Of a stretch of DNA of 64,000 nucleotides, positions 1 to 12,800 are shown one piece after another. This DNA comes from Mycteria americana (Eukaryota > Chordata > Aves > Ciconiiformes > Ciconiidae). Under the pieces are notes generated by a model. That model made no database searches, was not told where the DNA came from, and saw only the letters and a list, made by a program, of their open reading frames with translations. Position numbers and translations under genes: made by a program. How positions within the stretch are numbered: position 1 is the first letter of the stretch; every line of letters starts with the position of its first letter. The stretch covers positions 60,078,001-60,142,000 of the forward strand of contig NC_134369.1 of assembly GCF_035582795.1 (NCBI RefSeq), written 5' to 3'.

Positions 1-3000
1 CTTTCAGAAATGTTAATGGCACAGATCCACCCTGCCGCCATCCACAAGGGGTTTGCTGTCATTCTGGTGCCCAGGTGGCCGTTGAGGCATGGTGACCTGC
101 TGTGCTTGGGCATCTGGAGTCCTGTGTGCTCTGGAGGTGGCATTGAAGCTGCTGGGTGCCCAGATGGCGTCTGCTCCTGACTAACACCCAGTGAAACACT
201 CCTCCATTAGCAACGAAGAGAGAGGCATGGGTCAGCAGGTTTGAGTGCGTGAGACCTGAATGGGGTAGACAGCACGCGTCGTCACCTGTTCTGCTCCCTC
301 ATCTTCCCTTCAAGGCGGACGTTGCATTGCAGGAGAGGAAAATCCCTCTAGCTTGGAAAGGCAAGGCAGCTGTGCTAGAGCAGAGGGGTGAAGCTTGGTG
401 GTATCAGAAAGCGTCTGTGGCCCAGATGATCTATGGGCACAGTGGATCCGAGGGCTGGGATGAGGTAGGTTTTTAAAGTGCTTTGATACCTTGGAAGGAA
501 AGGACTAGGTCAGAGCACAGTTTTATGATCAATAGCAAAGCCAGTGTTGCAAGCAAATTTTTAATCAACACAAATAATGCATAACGTTGCAGTATTTTTG
601 ATGGGTTTTTGCTTTTTAGGTTTATGAACAAACCCGTTTTGCTGGGGTTGTTCAGAAGGCGTTATGATTTCCCTGTGCCAATTTAAGATGAAGCGTAGGA
701 GAAGTCGGTAAACAACACGCTACGGATTCCCTTTTGTTACATCTGGCCATGGGGCCTTCTGCAAGCTGCCACAGAAAAAGCACTTTTAATATGCATGTCA
801 TCTTGAGCTTTTGATGCCTATGTAAGACAGCATCAAAGCCTATCCCTCGCATTGAATCAAATGGACATTTCCACCCTCTTCAGTCAGGGATGGAATTTTA
901 AAGAGAATTATAGCATGATAAGAATTTTAGGAAAAAAAAAAACCCACAACCTACTGGGTAAAAGTGCTCTTGATGTTAACTCCTGAACTCAGCAGGTGCC
1001 ACAAAGAATGAATTTGGTCCCTGATACAACCCAGCGATACACAGCCTCCTTGAAGCCTTACCGAAGCGTTCCCTCTACAGGGCTACATTAGTATTGCAGA
1101 AGGCACCGTCACAGCTCAGCTCCCTGCTGCGGCTTCCCCCCCGAGAGGGGTGGCTCTCCCAAAGCCCACGCGTCAGGTGTGGGAGTGGGCGGAGGGGCAG
1201 GAGGAATCCCAGTGGGACTCTCCCAGGACATTGCTTTTCCAAGGCAGCCTGGGAAGTACACACCACTGCCTGCACGCCAAGGCCACGCTGCAGTTTACAC
1301 GCGCTGAGGACCCATCTTGTAAAACACCTACTCCATGAATCATTCACGCGGGTTATAAATCCTCTGTGGCATTGGTATTTTCTCATAAATCAGTGCCAAG
1401 GACTAATCCTTAATTCATGTTTTGAAATACACCATCCAGATTGCGACAGTGGGAGCTCTGTTTTGTGCAACAAAGCTGTGCGATAAGAAAAAATGTGCAA
1501 CGCTCCTAATCTCTGCTATCAAGATAGGTACCTCGCTTCTAGCCTGATTAAGCAGTATTTTCAGCCAGATCATTTTTCCAGGTAGCAGCTACCTGAAGAA
1601 CTGTTATGCGTCATTTTTCCTTCTTTTCCCAGATCAGCTGAACCTTCCTGTGAAAAGCTTTCATCCCTTCACTTGCCCATCTGACTGAGCTATGAGGAAA
1701 AAGTAGTCTCTTAGAAGATTATGCAGCACTCCTTAATGCTGGCTTCTGGCAATATAACTGAGCCATCCAGTTCATTCACTCTCCTTATGAAAGTAGTACG
1801 TATTAGCGGAAGGTTTCATCTTGTGTCCACAAAGCCTTTTTATTTTGTGCCCTGAAACTGCTAGTAAAATTCTAAAATGCACCAACTTGTTTGAAAGCCT
1901 TCAGGATATTCAGAGAAGAATTATGGCTGTAACCAGCAAACTCTTTGCCATGCCAGAATAACAGGTCCTCCAAAAGGCTTAAGCAGTAGCCTCTAAATGC
2001 TGCTACAAAGAGCAGCATCCAAACTGGAGACCAGCGGAGATGGAGAGCTGGTCCTTGAAGGAAGGCACGGGAAGTGTGTGTGCTCAAGGTGTAGCTGAAA
2101 TTATAGCTATTTGCCAGCCCCGTTTCAAAGTGTCCTGCATTGACCTGAGAGGTCCACATTCACGTGTTGGGTCCAGGTCTGCTCCGTACAGGCACCCTTA
2201 CAGGGCTGTCGGAGCAATGCCAAGTCAGATCTTTTGTCTTAGTGGCAGCTACAAAGTAGACATACACGGTATGTTTGAATCAAGTAGAAAAAGCCCATAA
2301 AAATCTCTTCACCCACAGTGTTCACCAAAACTTCATTTTAAGGAAGTTTAAAAACTTCATTTTTCAACTTCATTTTTCATTAACCAAACTTTTAATGGTT
2401 TCTAACCATTTCTTGCAATGCAATGGAGTTTTCTCTCATCCCTAATCTGCATGGTGGTAAAGGACTGGAAGCTAAATCCTAAGAAGCAACAGGCATGTGC
2501 TGCTCCTAGCTGGGAGCTGCAGGTGACTGACACTTCCCAAACTCATACATAATAGCTAGAGCAAAAATTTCACTGCTAGTTAAGGGTGTGGGGGGAATCC
2601 AACTTCATTGTGTAGTCAGAAGGCTGCATACAGTATCAGTGCGATTTTTTTCAAGTATTAAGAAAAATCCCCAAACTCCTCTTACAACATTTGAACCACC
2701 AGGATCGCCACGTACCTGTGACCTGAGGCCATGTGCTGAGTCACCTCCTCCACCACCATCTACCCAAAGAAGAGTGCCACTGAGACCTTGAATCCAAGTG
2801 TGTCTCAAGAAATAAAAATTTGACAAAACTTCTCCTGAATAGGTAAGAAATCAGCCAGTAGCAGGAATAGGGAGGCAGGCAGACTGGATCAGAGCACTGG
2901 CCCCTGTATTGTCTCTGCCAGTGGCAAATACCAGATGCTTATGAGAATACTGTGAAAAACCTGCCCATAGGGTGAGTTTCCTCCTCTCTGCCATCTGGTA

Positions 3001-5019
3001 CTGCTTGGCTTCTTCCCAGAAGCATTAAGGTTTACATCCCTTCCAAAAATATTTACCATCCCATCTAACATGGGAAGAAGGCCAGAGATAGCTTGATACA
3101 TCTTTGCCTTTTGTAAATACTCCTTTATAAACACAGGTGATCCAACAAATAGGTGGCAGAAATGGAAGGTAAGGTTTTACGTCCGTCTCGGCGTCACTAA
3201 GCTCCAGCCCTCAGTTATCGTGACAGCAGGGCGCATCCTGGAGGCCAAATCCAGCCCCGAGGTACATGCAGAGCTCGCAGGAGGGGGCTCTGTGTATCTG
3301 AGGGCACAACTGGGTCCGGCAGCCCGGAGGTACTTGCAGGAGGTTGTTTTGCAAGACAAAGCCACCACTCCCAGGTTTCAGTTACATCGTTCATGGGTGC
3401 GCAGCACCCACCCTCTGCGCAAGGCCCAGGAAGCTCCTGGGATTCAGACCTGCATCATTTAAGCCACTGGTGATTTAAACACTGGCTTTGCCAGCAGTAT
3501 ATTCATATTACACATGTATATTCATATTACACATATTACACATATTCATTTTTTTTCTCTCGCTGCCTCTGTATTTTACATACAACTCTAACAACCCATT
3601 GCAGATGTTTTGGGTGAGACAGAGTGTTGTTCCATGTGTGACAATGGATTTAGACCAGTTTCAGCTGAATGATCTTTGTCACCGTTGATTTAAAAACAGG
3701 AGAAAAACTAACACCGGAATGGAAAAATATCAGCGGTGTTCCCAGGGAGCATTCAGTTTCATGGCGAGTGCTCGTAGCCGGATCACCTCCGAGCTTGGCA
3801 GGTTGTCCCCGAGCAGCCTGTGTCCCGGGGAATGCAGCAGCCCCGCGGGCTCTTCTGGGCTCCCCGGCCGCCGCTCTGCTCCACGGACATCCTCCTTTGC
3901 CCTGGCACGGCTCCGTGCTTGGGCCCGGCACTGAGCTTGGCACTGGTGGCTACAGAGCAGACACCTCGCTATTCAAGCAGATGAGGCCATTGGTATTAGC
4001 AGCATGAGGTCGATGAAACCTGAGTGGTTCTGCAATAGAGAAAACAGACGATGTTACACTATCCCCCGTCTTCTTTACACTCTTATTTGTCATTTCCAAA
4101 TGTATAAATGACCTCTTGGTTGTACTGATGGACCAGGGACATACAAATACCCAGTTTTATAATATAAGCTAGGCCTGTTGGTACCCTTCAGTCAGTGGTA
4201 AAGTGTATTTTCTGCTTGCAAGACAACAGCACTGCCGAGGACCTAATTTTGCCTTTTATAGCTCACTGAAGCCACCGGGATTTTATAGCAGATGAGAAAG
4301 GAGAGTCATGCCCTAAAATGCTGACACCACTTCTATATATCATAGAGATATCTGAATAATTCATAGTGTCAAGCAGCGCAAGTTAAAGGAACAGTGGCGT
4401 AAGTGACAACATCCAGTTTTAGTACATCCTACACAAAAATAAAAACTCCACAAATTTCTTTCTTAGGCAAAAACCATCATCAGTCTTTCCAAGGAAGAAC
4501 AACAATCGTGTTCCAAGATGTGGGGTGATACACCAAACACGGGGATTTCCTTGCAATCGGACACATTACCCTTTCCCTTTGCTCTGTGTGGTATTTGAAA
4601 CAAACCAAAATTGGACCAGATTGGAAAAAGGGACAAAGCATCCTTCCCCAGCACTCATTCTATGAGATGTAGAAGACCCCAGGTTGCTGCCACAGGTCTT
4701 CAGGCCATGGCTCACTTTCTGTTCCTGGTAACAACTGCCTTTCAAAACAAGTCCGAAGCAAAGGTTGGAGATAAGCTGTTTACGGTGCTGGTGCATCAGA
4801 GATCCCTGAATTCTGAGGATGTTTTGGATCAAAGCCAGACTCACGTTTTTGCACAGGGCCTCATCGTCACACCAAACTGAATGAGGGAGAGCCCTCTGGG
4901 AAATCACGCTTGCAATTCAGATAAAAAAGTAGCGCTTCCAGCTCGTCTCTTCTTGCACATGTGAAAATAAGTAATCCCCTGGAGTTTGCAGATTTGTTTT
5001 CAACTCGATGCTTCCCGCC
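1..5019. other. Intergenic, no gene seen
   Basis: No open frame here resembles a known protein, and none shows linked splice sites. The longest frames (about 130 codons) overlap on both strands and have mixed composition, so they look like chance. Small details: a run of similar AACTTCATTTT units near 2328-2380, a short direct repeat of an AT-rich 19-mer near 3497-3533, and a moderately GC-rich patch at 3780-3960. By human synteny the next gene to the left should be CCDC85C on the minus strand, but none of its exons could be recognised. Confidence 0.6.
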
Positions 5020-5720
5020 CCTTAGTTTGGACCGGTGACCCTCACTGGGTCTGGTATTTCGGGCTGGGTGCCGGGGAAGGGTCGCCTTGCGAACGCCGAC
5101 ACCTTGCCAGCTGCGTGGCTGGGGCTGGGGACCGCGTGATGTGCATCTGCAAACACGAACCGAGCGGGAAGGTGGTGTCATTTTAGACCTCCTAACCAGC
5201 ACTCCTCTCAGTCAGTCACCCACTGGCTCGGCCGAAATTCCCCCCCTGGCCCGGGTGGCCGCAGCAGGCCCTGGCGGCAGGTGACTCTGCTGCCTCTCTG
5301 CATTCTGCCCACGTCCGCCGCCGCTGCCGGACTGGGACAGCGTTACCGACGGGACGCCATCTGAATACAAAGCGGAGGCAGGACGCCACGCTCTCCCCAC
5401 CGGAGCCCAGGGGAAGCCCAGGTGGCAGTGGGGTAATCGGATCGCCGTGGCGAGGCTGGGTGCCTGCCCCAGCACGGCACTGCCTGTCATTAATCCCCTG
5501 CGCCCCTGTCACCGGCGTGATGCCGCTTGGCGTTGCCTTCCCCCCCGGCTCGGTGGGTCGCAGCAGCGCTGGTCCCTCCAGCTAGCAGGTTGCCGTGCCT
5601 TTGTATTCGCCGCTCATTCCTCGCTGGGCGGTTGTTTTCCTCCGCTCTGAACCCTCCCCTCTCGCCGACCCACGTTATTGTCCGTGGCAATCCTCGTTGC
5701 CGCAGAAGTAAAACCCTGAA
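5020..5720. promoter_or_regulatory. GC-rich, CpG-containing orphan patch (possible distal promoter or enhancer)
   Basis: About 700 bases are clearly richer in G+C and CpG than the AT-rich flanks, with CG dinucleotides scattered through 5030-5180 and 5220-5690. No coding exon with usable splice sites was recognised. It lies about 19 kb upstream of the HHIPL1 start. It could be an unannotated first exon or promoter, a distal enhancer, or simply GC-rich intergenic DNA. Composition is seen directly; function is inferred. Confidence 0.3.
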
Positions 5721-7273
5721 AGTGAGGAATTAATTGCCTTAGGGCTCTGATCGTTCTTAACGGTGCGGAGATAATCTGTCAGACCCAGGAACCATACTAA
5801 CGCTGAGCAGCCAGAGCAGCAAAGATCCCCATCTTTAGGATCTTATTTTTAGTCTCTTCCCTTCCTTTGCAGAGCAGACAAACTTGAGGATTCACATTTT
5901 GGGTACAGCTCGAGTTTTGCTCTGCAGATACTACTTTAAACCATGATGTACGTTGATTTTGATAGCATGCAGGATGTACCAGGCTTAATTGATCAGTTCT
6001 GCTTGCACATTTGAGGTTATTTGCCATACTCCCTGCTTTGCCTTCATTAGAAGTGCATGTAACGCTCAGGAAAGTTTCCAGAATTGACAACTCTGGAAAC
6101 CGAAGTTCCAGCTGAACGGAGCGAATCAAAGCAAATTTATTATGCCCATGTGCTCCCTGCGGTTTAACCCCATGTCCTTTAGGTCAGCCTTATTGCTGGG
6201 ATCACCAAACAGCATCGTCCCTGAGGACCAGCCCTACGGGTGAGGTTGCTCTGGTCTGGTCACCTGCCTGTTAAAATGTGCTTGAACAACCCTCCTGGTG
6301 CTTCCAGCTGGGCCCTGGGGACTTCTCCTCTCTGCTGACTGTTGTAACTGGGCTGCTACTGGGCTGTGCTGGCCTTCAACCGGTGGCTCAAGAGTAGAAA
6401 ATATGGCAGGGTGGTGGCAAATGGTGCCAGCAAGGGAGTAGCACACATTGCCACCAGCAAAAGATTGGATCCAGTCTGTCCATAAAGCTGCCAAAGCTTT
6501 ATCTTAACAGTGCTTATTTTCACAAGTCTAGCTTTGGATATTTGATTACAGAAACAGTCCCAAGCAATGAATTCCTCTGTGTCAAGAAAAACAGTAGTTA
6601 CTGCTGTACATGGTTCTTCTGTTTATTTTGCAGTTGAGGGACCTGCAGAGGACAGTGAAGGAGAGAGGCTGTGGGAAAGGGAGTTTTCATGCTACCTGAA
6701 CTGGGAGGTACATTTCCGTGCAAACCCTGGGTAAGGAATGAAAAGAGAGAGAGGGATGAAAACAAAAAGAGGGGGAAGTTCCCTCGGCAGGCAGTTTAGG
6801 GCAGGGGTCTAGGTTAGGTCTAACTCCATCACAGGGAGCCAGGAAAATATCCCCCAGGACCCAGCCCAGTGCCTGGGGAGCAGAGAGCAGTGACCAGAGC
6901 CTTTCCTGATCCTCCTGCACATGGGACAGCCCCTTCAGCCATTTGGTGTTTGCTCATCCCCTCCAGCCTGTCTGCTGCTGGCCGCTCCCAGAACCACGTC
7001 TGTGCGATATCTGTGACAGCACAAGAGCTGCGCATCCCTTTCCTACCCCCTCGATCCCTGAGCACATCGACGTCTTGCACAGTTTACGGTACAGAAGGAT
7101 TGCTGTTGCTGCGCTTGCGCAGGTAATCAAGAGCGAATAGTTCCTAGACGCAAGTCCGGTGTCCTTGAGAGACTTGCTGGTCAGGAGGGGAAGCCTTTCT
7201 GCAGTCAGCGCTGTTACCCCGCGTGGGCTGGAGTCTGCAACTGGGGACCACAGAAGTGCCTGTCAGACGAATT

Positions 7274-7274
<1 letters not shown>
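5721..7274. other. Intergenic, nothing recognised
   Basis: Mixed-composition sequence without recognisable exons, RNA genes or repeats. Overlapping short frames on both strands appear to be noise. Confidence 0.5.
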
Positions 7275-7325
<51 letters not shown>

Positions 7326-7363
7326 TAATAATAACGATGATGATGATGTTGATGATGATGATG

Positions 7364-7411
<48 letters not shown>

Positions 7412-7421
7412 GTAATAATAT
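7275..7421. repeat. Compound trinucleotide microsatellite (TAA)n-(TGA)n-(TAA)n
   Basis: About 147 bases are almost pure TAA repeats, interrupted in the middle (about 7323-7365) by TGA units and single variants such as ACG and TGT. The core divides two nearly pure TAA blocks. Frames through it give poly-Asn, poly-Ile or poly-Tyr and are not genes. The long pure blocks make it likely to vary in length between individuals. Confidence 0.97.
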
Positions 7422-7727
7422 GGAGAAGCTTTCAGAGACCTGCCAACTCCTCTTCTCACTTACACCTCATCACCGACATCAGCAGCATTTCCTTAGCTTT
7501 AACCCCTGAGCAAAGGTCTCTCCTTACTGCTGGGGGCCGGGGCAGAGGCAAGGTGGGCTGCGGGAGCCACAGGTCACTGCCGCCGCCCCTTCCCCTTCCC
7601 GCACACAGTTGTGCTTTTGTTCTTCGCTTCACTTACCTGACCTGACAGACTGGAAAAGCTGCCATGGAGCCTGGGAGGGGACCCTGCCCGCCATCCAGCA
7701 CCTGCCCCACGGGAAGCAGCATCCCTA

Positions 7728-7787
7728 CCAGGGCAGGAGCTGGTCGTTTCCATAGGACGTTTCCAGGGCAGGAGCTGGTCGTTTCCA
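7728..7787. repeat. Short tandem duplication, 25-bp unit at 35-bp spacing
   Basis: The same 25 bases (beginning CCAGGGCAGGAGC and ending GTTTCCA) occur at 7728-7752 and 7763-7787. The second copy runs directly into the palindrome that follows. Confidence 0.9.
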
Positions 7788-7816
7788 ACTTGGCGATGCT
7801 CAGCATCGCCAAGTTG
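7786..7816. repeat. Perfect 31-bp palindrome (15-bp arms, 1-nt centre)
   Basis: The left arm CAACTTGGCGATGCT (7786-7800) is the exact reverse complement of 7802-7816, separated by a single C. It could form a strong cruciform or hairpin. It abuts a tandem duplication, which fits a template-switch replication error. No gene or terminator context explains it. Confidence 0.95.
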
Positions 7817-9835
7817 AAAGCTGGGGGAAGGGGGAGAGGAAGCCGCAAGGGATATTTTTACATGTAGTTTCTTCAAGTAATGGTTTATTGCCATTTCTAT
7901 CCCAGGAGCAGGCTATTTCGGGGCTTGTAAACACAGCCTGGCTAGCGCTTGCTGCTGAACACTAGCTGGATCAGACTCCTGATAAAGTGAAGCCAAAACC
8001 AAAGTGCGTTTGGCTGCTGATATTTTCATGTACCTTCTTAGAGGCAGATTATTTTGCAGTCCTTGTACTTATCAGATATGTATGTTAGATGGGTAAGCCT
8101 AGTCATTTTAGTTTCACTGCGTGAGCTGAATCCTCTCTTGGGATAAGTGGGAGCAGCTTGGCTAACTTGAATGGATTTTATACCTGTCTATAATTTGGTG
8201 CCCCTGCCTCTGTCCCCCAACTATTTTAAAAGGCAACACATAGTGGCCTTAATAAGAACGTAATAAAGACTTGAAGCCCCTTTCCCATTTGGAAGTAGCC
8301 TGGGCATGGGGATGCAAAGGGATGCGGGAGCGTAGGAGCCTGCCCAGGGGGTAGAGCCTGCAGTACGGCTCTGTCACCCAGCCGCCTGTCCCAGCACTTT
8401 TTGGGTGCAGGACGATGCTTTTAGGTGCTGGACAGATGTGCCTTTACAAACTTCTTCCAGGTTTTTAGACACGTATTTACCTCTTTTTGACACTAATGCA
8501 ATAGACATCTGCTGCGAGGGAATGGGGTGGCTTGAGGGACTGGCAATAATGAGATATGAGCCCTTTATCTCTGGGTTACTGGTTCAAACCCAGGCAAGAT
8601 AGGCAGTGACTGGGAGTCATTACCGCCTGACAGCTGCTAAATAGCTGGTGTCAATTGGGTCAGTGTCCTTGGTCAACTTTCTCATTAACAGGTGTCCATA
8701 TCTCAACACCTCAAAGAGAACCCAATTATCAACCTCATCCCTGACAATGATGTAGTAGATATGGGAGAGCTGAATTACTTAGTCACCGAGATGGGCTTGG
8801 AAGTATGGTCCAAGCCAGGAGTGGGGTGTGCTGACGGAGGAAAAATGCTTTATGCTAAACTGCCCCTTCTCTTCGCTACCCCTGGGATAAACAGAAGGGT
8901 TAAGCCTTTGGAGGTACCAAGCCTGCGCTTTTCAATAACTTCACACACTCGTTATCGCTCCTGCTCTTTACTGTGATAGTGCTAAAAGACTCTAAAAGTC
9001 TACTGCTTTAATCTTAGAGAAATTGTCCCTGCCTACTGAGAGTCTTCTGTATAAGGCAAGAGATGGCAGATCTGTATCTGCAGCAGCCAGACGAAGAGAA
9101 CACAAAGTAAGGAGACCTTTTTTGATCACATCATTAAAGTGCTTGAAATATTAGGCTAATAGTTTTATGTAAAAAAAAAAAAACACTAGAGGTTTAAAAA
9201 TCTCAGAACTGCAACTTTTATATATCTGCACTTGACAACTGAAATGCAAAAGGCTTGATACAGCAAGAGATGCAACTTAGGCTTAAGTGCACTGCAAATA
9301 TTCCTTTGGCTAAGTAAGAATAGGACTTGCTCTCACTCACAGCATGATCAGCCTTAAATGAATCTTAAATTCATAGGTGGGAAAAGGTGAAATTAGTTTG
9401 CAGTTGATAAATGAGACCAGATCTTTTAAATGAAAAACATTATGTTAACTGATTACATCATTATTTAATACCAAAATTATGATGAGAGGGCAACCTGGTG
9501 CCTAAGAGAGCTTAATATTTCCCCTTCTCAGACCCTGTCTTACAATACTGCATAACTTTGGCTATGAACCTAACACATAGCAGTTACTGCAGGAAAAAAC
9601 TGGACAACTAATGAAAGCTGTTGCCTGTCCACATGTTACTTCGTTAGCAGAATTCATCAAATGAGATCCAGGCCTCCGATCAGTCATCATCTTTCACCTA
9701 CCATGTACGAGTGGTCAAGTCTTGCTGAAGAATTGCAGGAAAGTGTCTCACTGGCAGCAGGCATGGTTGATGGGTGATATTTAAAAGCCTGCTGCCCCTG
9801 AGCTGGGCAAAAGCAGCCCATCATATAGGGGCAGC
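7817..9835. other. Intergenic, nothing recognised
   Basis: No exon, RNA gene or clear repeat was recognised. A box-B-like string GGTTCAAACCC lies at about 8581-8591, but no tRNA cloverleaf surrounds it. A short A-run is at about 9170-9183. Confidence 0.5.
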
Positions 9836-9892
9836 CTAGATGGACTAGGTGATCGTTGTAGGTCCCTTCCAACTGAAATATTCTATTCTATC
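9836..9892 (+). mobile_element. CR1 LINE, 3'-end fragment
   Basis: The phrase TGGACTAGGTGATC followed by GGTCCCTTCCAACT and a tail of ATTCT repeats is the characteristic 3' end of avian CR1 elements in the plus orientation. Only the last few dozen bases are recognisable, and the sequence upstream is too diverged to assign. CR1 insertions are usually 5'-truncated, as here. Confidence 0.75.
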
Positions 9893-12800
9893 ACATTTTG
9901 CACAGGCCTCTAACAGGGCTAGCTCGTGCCCAATGCAGGAATAATGTTGAACTGCTCAAAAGCACTTTTAAAATAAACTTTTTCTAGAAAACTAGGGGAG
10001 ACCTGTTATTTCTGCTACAGAAAAATCAGAGGAAAGTAGAGCGACCATTTATACCTCCTTTATACAGCCCTTTTTTTGTCTTGTTAGTGGGAGCTAAGAG
10101 CAGGACTCTTGTTTAAGTCACCGACTGTGCTTAATCACTGCTAAGGAGGGTGACTTCCCCGTAACTGGGATGGCCAAAGGAAAGCTGAATTCTCTGTGAA
10201 AATGAGGGGGAAAAGGGAAATAGAGCAGGATAGGAGGAGAGGGTCTGTGTTACTCGAGGCATCAGGAGAAAAGGCACACTGAAACACACTTTGCAAAATA
10301 GGCTCTGAAAAAAAAATTCCTAAAGGACAGACCAGCGTGCGGTGCTGGCAGCACGAGGCCCCTGCATCCTCGTCCTCACCCTCCCCTCCCCGGCTGCACC
10401 CGCAGCCAGGTTTGGGGAACAAGACCCCCACCTGCAACTGGGCACTAATGGGAAAGTTTCCAGTTTGGATTTCTTTCTTTTACACACTACTGAAGGTATT
10501 TCTTTAAGGCAAATTACCATTTTCCTGCAGCCTTGGCAACACTGTAGTTAGGGTGATCATAATACGATTACTACTGTATGAGAATGTGAAATCAGCCCTG
10601 AACCTGATGAGGTTGTTATCAGTGTCCAAGCTGATTATGTTATAACAACAGCACAGATAGGGAAAAATACATTTGGCTTTTTTCAAAGGGATTTATTTGG
10701 TATAATTTAAATTCTCTTTTTTGTAGTCTTAAAAGAAAGGCACGATTTTTATAGCTACAATATTTTTTGTCTTCAGTAGTGCGTAAAATAATCTCTAATA
10801 AATTCCTCATTCTTTATGAAAACCCCATACTGCTAATTGGGTGATCAGATAAAATACTTACTCACTTACACCAAAACAACTATAAAAACAATTTATTTAC
10901 AACTGCAATGATATTAAAATTAAACTCGAGCGTAAGAGCTGCTTCTTTCTGAAGGTCTCCAAATGTCCTTCGAGTTTCTAAGTAATAAGTTCTCATGGGA
11001 CACATGAATTCATGCCCTTAATCCATTCTGACTTTAAAAGTCCAGCTTCTTTTATGGAATGTCTCATTATACAAACTCTTGCTTCAGCAAATGCACTTCC
11101 ATCACTTTTCTCTGAAGTCTGTTTAATATAACATCTTCTGAATTATTTAATGGGCAAACATATGGATTAAATAAAGCAAACACATCTACCAGAGCTTCTA
11201 TATGCCTGACAAACTTTTGACCAAAACTTTCTAAACTTTCTACAGCTCACATAGAAAATCCCTAAGCCTTATACCTGGGCAGCATTATGGTCTCTGTGCC
11301 ATGGCACAGCCATCCCTGAAGCTGTGGCACAGGTCCTTAGGGATCCCTTCCCACTCCTGCAAGAGGGGCAAATCCCAGAAAAGGAGCAAGTCAGGGGTCA
11401 GACCGAGGAAAACTGTCCTGAGACTAACGACGGCATCAATTAGAGCAGCTTTCAGGTCGCTCCGGTGTGCGATATGGATTGGCCAGGTACTCTCAGGGTT
11501 CACGTCCGCCTGTTTTCCCTGCCCCATCACTCCCCAGTAGCCGCTGTCTGGTTTTCACCTACAGTCACAGCTTTTTTCCTATGGTTTACAATTTTTTCAC
11601 TGCACTGAAATTCAGTTCAAGATTTTATTACTGCGTTTTGGAGTGATATATGGCCCACGGTGAATGTTTACCCATGTAAGTGTAAGCCAGTCTAGAGTCT
11701 GCCTCTGATTAATTTGAATTTAAATCTGCATTTCATTTCTCCTGACCTTTGAAATCTCCCTCATGACTACTCATCAGAAAACCTTGAAATGATAAATGAG
11801 AAATTCTTTTAGATCTTGGATCAGATTGGAATAATAATCACCCTGCTTCCCAAACACCCATGTGAGGCTTTGTTAGTTTGTTTCCAGAAACTGTGGATAG
11901 TCTAAGTCACAAGAGTTGCAGAAATTAAACTGGCAACGTTTCTACATGTAAATTTAAGTGTTTAAGTGTAGAAAAAAATAGCTTCCCCCTCCCATGGCTC
12001 TTTCAGACTTTAAAATCCAGGCATTCTGACCAGAGTTTTAGATTATTAGTGACCCTTTTCTGAACTGTTCTGACACCATGGTTTCTTTACATGCTTTGAT
12101 TAGTTTTATTCGTAGCTGAAACTGTGAAGTAAATGCAGCAGCCGGTTGCGTCTGTTAAAGCTGAGAAATTGAACCAGTGTTTTATTATTCATAGCAATTT
12201 GGGTGCAAACCAACCAAAATCAAATAAAAAACATCCCCAAAGTAATTGCTGTCTGAGCCAATTATCAGATTTATTTGTTGTTGCTGAACAAAAAAAATGG
12301 CTCAAAATTTAACGAGGTACAAAATAAAACCAGGCTCCAGCCAGAAGGTGGTGGAGTCTGAGCAAGATGGGCACAGAGGGGCCAAGAGGCTGGGAACCTC
12401 TGGCAGCAGAACAGCTGATATTTATCTTAAGGTTGAGGGGCACAGACAGGTAACCAGGAGGGACACGAGTGGTATATTCCTTTTAAATGATCTCTTTTCC
12501 TAGTAAAGGGGAGTACTGTTTAGGAAGAAGTCTTAGAGCCTGCAGCTGACCACCGCTAGCCATGTTGTTAATGCTAGGTTGCTAAATGGGCAGGGATACC
12601 AGGAAAAAAAAAAGACTTGCACAAGTTTAAGGTCTCATTAGCTCCGTTAACTGGAATAAAGTGGATTCCCATTCGTAAATAGTCCATTAATAAAAGAAGC
12701 ACCTCGGTCTCCCAAACCGGGGCTCTATAATCTTGTCAGTGACATTTCCCCTGGGTGCCAGCCCCTCCCAGCATCTTTGGCCTGCAAATTCCTGAAGGAG

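Noticed and set aside
7159-7645. Open frames giving poly-Asn, poly-Ile and poly-Tyr proteins
   Set aside because: They are translations of the TAA/TGA microsatellite in different frames, without gene structure.
8570-8602. Possible tRNA gene (box-B-like GGTTCAAACCC)
   Set aside because: No matching box A at the right distance and no cloverleaf arms; may be a worn SINE fragment or chance.
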